Shown: in pieces, positions 57,090 through 64,000 of the stretch
Numbering within the stretch: the first letter of the stretch is position 1
How the letters are laid out: every line of letters starts with the position of its first letter
Assembly: GCA_965243625.1 (NCBI GenBank)
Contig: CBDEVI010000002.1
Coordinates: 744,001 to 808,000 of the forward strand
Direction: 5' to 3'
DNA from: JAJECS01 sp965243625
GTDB lineage: Bacteria; Chloroflexota; UBA11872
Length of the DNA stretch: 64,000 nucleotides
Made by a program: the position numbers and the translations under genes
Notes under the pieces: generated by a model
The model's input: the letters and a program-made list of their open reading frames with translations, nothing else
Database searches by the model: none
Told to the model about the DNA's origin: nothing

Positions 57090-60000
57090 ATGGCTAACAA
57101 CGGTGCGGCATCGCAGGTAGAGGCGCGGTACTACGGCAAGGCTCGAAGTCTGATCGACCCGCCGAACCTCATCGATCTGCAAGTCGAGTCGTTCAACCGG
57201 TTCAAAGAGGAATACCTGCGGGAGCTGTTCGCCGAGATTTCGCCGATTCAGGACTTCACCGGGCGCAACCTCGAGTTGCACTTCGAGGTGCCGGATGAGC
57301 CGTTCGACAAGCCGGCCTATTCCGAAGAGCTGTGCCGCGAGGCCGACCGCACCTATCAGGCGCCGCTGCGCGTCAAGGCCCGGCTGCACAACAAGCAGAC
57401 CGACGAGATCAAGGAAATGACGGTCTACATGGGCGACTTTCCGCTCATGACCAGTCAGGGCACGTTCATCTACAACGGCGCGGAGCGAGTGGTCGTGAGC
57501 CAGCTCGTGCGCTCGCCGGGCGTGTACTTCTCGGCGGAAGACGACCCGGCCACCGGGCGGCGTCGGTTTGGCGCCAAGCTGATCCCGAAGCGCGGCGCCT
57601 GGCTCGAGTTCGAAACCGCGAGCCAAAACCTGATCGGGGTGAAGATCGACCGCAAGCGACGCATTCCGGTGACCACGTTCCTGCGCGCGATCTCGTCGGA
57701 GTGGGGCGCGGACGACGTGCTGCTGGACCTCTTCGCCGATATCGACACGGACCCGGATCACCAGTTCATCCGCTCCACCATCGGCGACGCCACTACGCGG
57801 CGCGATTCCGCGCTGAGCCACGAAGACGGCCTCATCGAGCTGTACCACCGGCTGCGACCCGGCGACCCCGCCACGGTGGACAACGCCCGCGCGTTGATCG
57901 AGCAGACGTTCTTCACAATTCGCCGCTATGACCTTGGCCCGGTGGGGCGATACAAGCTCAACAAGCGGCTCAACGCCGATCCCGACGACGAAACGCGCAC
58001 GCTGCGGCCCGAGGATTTGCTCGCGATCGTGCGGGAAATCGTGCGTCTCAACGTGGTGCAGGGACAACCCGACCACATCGACCACCTCGGCAACCGGCGC
58101 GTCCGCGCGGTCGGCGAGCTGCTGGCCGAGCAGTTCCGGATCGGGCTGCTGCGGATGGAGCGCGTGATCAAGGAGCGGATGAGCATTCAGGACGCCGCGG
58201 AGGCGACGCCGTCCGGGCTCATCAACACACGGCCCGTGACTGCCGCGATCAAGGAGTTTTTCGGCGGCAGCCAGCTGTCCCAGTTCATGGACCAAGCCAA
58301 TCCGCTGGCCGAATTGGGGCACAAGCGCCGCCTCAGCGCCATGGGACCGGGCGGGCTCTCGCGCGAGCGCGCGGGATTCGATGTCCGGGACGTTCACTAC
58401 AGCCATTACGGCCGCGTGTGTCCGATCGAAACGCCGGAGGGTCCGAGCATCGGCTTGATCAACACCCTGGCCACGTTCGCCAAGGTGAATCCCTATGGAT
58501 TCATCGAAACGCCGTACCGCCGGGTGGCCCACAGCGTGCCGGCGTCGGATGCGGCGGCGCTTGCCGGCCGGACCGCCACTCAAGCGATTCAGGGGCCGGA
58601 TGGTGGCGACGTCCTCGTCGCCGCCGGCGCGGAGATTACGCCCGAGGCGGCGGACACCCTGGCTGCGGCGAATGGCGACGCCGAGATTCCGGTGCGCCCG
58701 TGGGTCACGGATGAAATCGAATACATGACCGCGGACGCCGAGGAGCAGTTCACGATTGCCCAGGCGAACGCGGCGTTGAAGCCGAACGGCGAGTTTGCGG
58801 CCGACCGCGTGTCCGTGCGCCACGGGGCGCAGATCCACGAATCGCCTGTGACCGAGGTCGAATTCATCGACGCCTCGCCACAGCAGATCGTGAGCGTGCC
58901 GGCTGCCATGATTCCGTTCCTGGAGCACGACGACGCCAACCGAGCCCTGATGGGGGCCAACATGCAGCGGCAGGCCGTGCCGCTGATCACGCCGGAAGCG
59001 CCGCTGGTGGCCACAGGCATGGAGACACGCGCCGCGCGCGACTCCGGGCACATGGTGAACGCCGTCGCGGACGGCACCGTCAGTGCGGTCACCGCCCGCG
59101 AGATCGTGGTGGAGCATCCGGACCAGGACGAGCAGACCTATCGGCTGCGCAAGTTCGAGCGCTCGAATACGGCCACGTGCATCAGCCAGCGGCCGGTGGT
59201 GCGGGTCGGCGATGAGGTCGAGGCCGGCCAGGTGATCGCCGAGAGCATGGCGACGAGCGACACCATGCTGTCGCTCGGCCAGAACATCCTGGTGGCCTTC
59301 ATGTTCTGGGAAGGCGGGAACTACGAGGACGCGATCGTGGTCAGCGAGCGCCTGGTGAAGGACGACGTGTTCACCTCGATCCATATCGAGCAGTACGAGG
59401 TCGAGGCGCGCGACACCAAGCTGGGACCCGAGGAGATTACGCGGGACATTCCCAACCAGAGCGAGGAAGGCCTGCGCAACCTGGACGACACCGGCGTGGT
59501 CTACGTGGGGGCCGAGGTCGGGCCGGACGACATCCTGGTCGGCAAGATCACCCCGAAGGGCGAGACCGAACTCAGCGGCGAGGACCGACTGCTACGCGCG
59601 ATCTTCGGCCGCGACGCGCGGGAAGTGAAGGACACCTCCAAGCACCTGCCGACCGGCGAGTCCGGGCGGGTGATTGACGTGAAGCGCTTCACCGCCGCCG
59701 ACGCCGCCGACCTGCAAGCCGGCGTGACCGAGATGGTGCGGGTGAGCGTGGCGTCCAAGCGCAAGCTGATGGTCGGCGACAAGATGGCGGGACGTCACGG
59801 CAACAAGGGCGTCGTCTCCATGATCCTGCCCCAGGAGGACATGCCGCACCTCGAGGACGGCACTCCGATCGACCTCATCCTCAACCCGCTGGGGGTGGCC
59901 TCGCGGATGAACGTGGGGCAGTCGCTGGAGACGCACCTGGGCCGGGCGGCGGCCAAGATGGATTTCCGGGCGATCACGCCGGTCTTCGACAGCGCCGACG

Positions 60001-60548
60001 AGGCCGACATCATCGCGGCGCTCGCGGAGGCCGACTTGCCCGAGCACGGCAAGGCGCGCCTGATCGACGGTCGCACCGGCGAGCCGTTCGACCAGGAGGT
60101 CGTCGTCGGCGTGATTTACATGATGAAGCTCGGACACATGGTGGACGACAAGATTCACGCCCGGTCGACGGGCCCGTACTCGCTGATTACGCAGCAGCCG
60201 CTCGGCGGCAAGGCGCAAATGGGCGGCCAGCGTTTCGGTGAGATGGAGGTGTGGGCGCTCGAAGCCTACGGCGCCGCCCACACGCTGCAGGAAATGCTCA
60301 CCGTGAAATCCGACGACATCCTCGGTCGCGTCAAGACCTATGAGGCGATCGTGAAGGGCGAAACCATCCTGGAACCCGGCATTCCCGAGTCCTTCCGCGT
60401 GCTCGTCAAGGAGCTGCAGAGTCTCGGGGTGGCGGTGGACATTCTCGACGAATACGAAGAAGAGGTGCCGCTGGTGGTCGAGCACACGCATGACATGTTG
60501 CCGGACCTGGACGGCATCAACATTCAGGGCCGTGAATACCGGCTGTAG
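57090..60548 (+). CDS. rpoB: DNA-directed RNA polymerase beta subunit
   Basis: The catalytic beta subunit, 1152 residues, close to the length seen in compact RpoB proteins. It starts MANNGAASQVEARYYGKARSLIDPPNLIDLQVESF. The fork-loop/rifampicin region is at about residues 391-425 (GGSQLSQFMDQANPLAELGH + KRRLSAMGPGGLSRERAG), followed by GRVCPIETPEGPSIGLI. Further hallmarks are FMFWEGGNYEDAI, KRKLMVGDKMAGRHGNKG and the end GGKAQMGGQRFGEMEVWALEAYGA. The residues most often mutated in rifampicin resistance (equivalents of D516, H526 and S531) are unchanged. It is first in the rpoB-rpoC pair and has a long leader. Confidence 0.97.
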   Translation: MANNGAASQVEARYYGKARSLIDPPNLIDLQVESFNRFKEEYLRELFAEISPIQDFTGRNLELHFEVPDEPFDKPAYSEELCREADRTYQAPLRVKARLHNKQTDEIKEMTVYMGDFPLMTSQGTFIYNGAERVVVSQLVRSPGVYFSAEDDPATGRRRFGAKLIPKRGAWLEFETASQNLIGVKIDRKRRIPVTTFLRAISSEWGADDVLLDLFADIDTDPDHQFIRSTIGDATTRRDSALSHEDGLIELYHRLRPGDPATVDNARALIEQTFFTIRRYDLGPVGRYKLNKRLNADPDDETRTLRPEDLLAIVREIVRLNVVQGQPDHIDHLGNRRVRAVGELLAEQFRIGLLRMERVIKERMSIQDAAEATPSGLINTRPVTAAIKEFFGGSQLSQFMDQANPLAELGHKRRLSAMGPGGLSRERAGFDVRDVHYSHYGRVCPIETPEGPSIGLINTLATFAKVNPYGFIETPYRRVAHSVPASDAAALAGRTATQAIQGPDGGDVLVAAGAEITPEAADTLAAANGDAEIPVRPWVTDEIEYMTADAEEQFTIAQANAALKPNGEFAADRVSVRHGAQIHESPVTEVEFIDASPQQIVSVPAAMIPFLEHDDANRALMGANMQRQAVPLITPEAPLVATGMETRAARDSGHMVNAVADGTVSAVTAREIVVEHPDQDEQTYRLRKFERSNTATCISQRPVVRVGDEVEAGQVIAESMATSDTMLSLGQNILVAFMFWEGGNYEDAIVVSERLVKDDVFTSIHIEQYEVEARDTKLGPEEITRDIPNQSEEGLRNLDDTGVVYVGAEVGPDDILVGKITPKGETELSGEDRLLRAIFGRDAREVKDTSKHLPTGESGRVIDVKRFTAADAADLQAGVTEMVRVSVASKRKLMVGDKMAGRHGNKGVVSMILPQEDMPHLEDGTPIDLILNPLGVASRMNVGQSLETHLGRAAAKMDFRAITPVFDSADEADIIAALAEADLPEHGKARLIDGRTGEPFDQEVVVGVIYMMKLGHMVDDKIHARSTGPYSLITQQPLGGKAQMGGQRFGEMEVWALEAYGAAHTLQEMLTVKSDDILGRVKTYEAIVKGETILEPGIPESFRVLVKELQSLGVAVDILDEYEEEVPLVVEHTHDMLPDLDGINIQGREYRL

Positions 60549-60562
60549 GAGGCAAAACGAGC

Positions 60563-64000
<3,438 letters not shown>

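Noticed and set aside
56925..59384. An 819-residue open frame antisense to rpoB
   Set aside because: No domain or ribosome site; mirrors the codon pattern of rpoB, which is beyond doubt.

Overview
The window looks like chromosomal DNA from a GC-rich bacterium, most plausibly a member of the Chloroflexota (SAR202/Dehalococcoidia, Anaerolineae or Caldilineae type). This is inferred from lipoprotein solute-binding proteins carrying long KEV-type repeat stalks, from the many Opp/Dpp-type importers and enolase/PhyH/sugar-isomerase genes, and from frequent GTG/TTG starts; no rRNA marker is present. I found no tRNA, rRNA, transposase, prophage or CRISPR array. Both edges cut genes: an unrecognised CDS at the left and rpoC at the right.

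Bases 1-11,500 are mostly minus strand. They hold a complete general amino-acid ABC importer (aapJ-aapQ-aapM-aapP), a class III aminotransferase with an FAD oxidoreductase upstream, and two tandem xylose-isomerase-like epimerases, separated by gaps filled with palindromic repeats. Bases 12,000-32,500 are a nutrient-acquisition island. It has three importer cassettes in the unusual order permease C - binding protein - permease B, all without ATPases; two nearly identical beta-propeller glycoside-hydrolase-like genes flanking an inverted GH32-like gene; a GalD-type enolase-superfamily dehydratase; and a PhyH dioxygenase. The picture is uptake and breakdown of sugar-acid or carbohydrate-derived organic matter, but no substrate can be named from sequence.

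Bases 32,500-41,400 are housekeeping-like: a macrodomain protein with a CocE/NonD hydrolase, a Nudix hydrolase, an NfeD-stomatin pair, a beta-propeller lipoprotein and MiaB. Bases 41,500-53,150 form one tightly coupled cell-surface polysaccharide operon (RmlD, five glycosyltransferases, a Wzy/WaaL-like membrane protein and a polyprenyl-phosphate sugar transferase), ending in a lipoprotein with two six-repeat NHL propellers. Bases 53,200-56,500 carry grpE, dnaJ, prmA and a HIT protein. After a repeat-bearing leader with a terminator-like hairpin, rpoB and rpoC close the window.

The most noteworthy signals are the ATPase-less C-A-B cassettes with 14-residue repeat stalks; strong GC-rich hairpins between binding-protein and permease genes in three of four importers; a GH32-like enzyme lacking the usual catalytic Glu between duplicated propeller genes; the twin-NHL lipoprotein; and a dispersed family of 20-bp palindromes whose stem varies with base-pair compensation.
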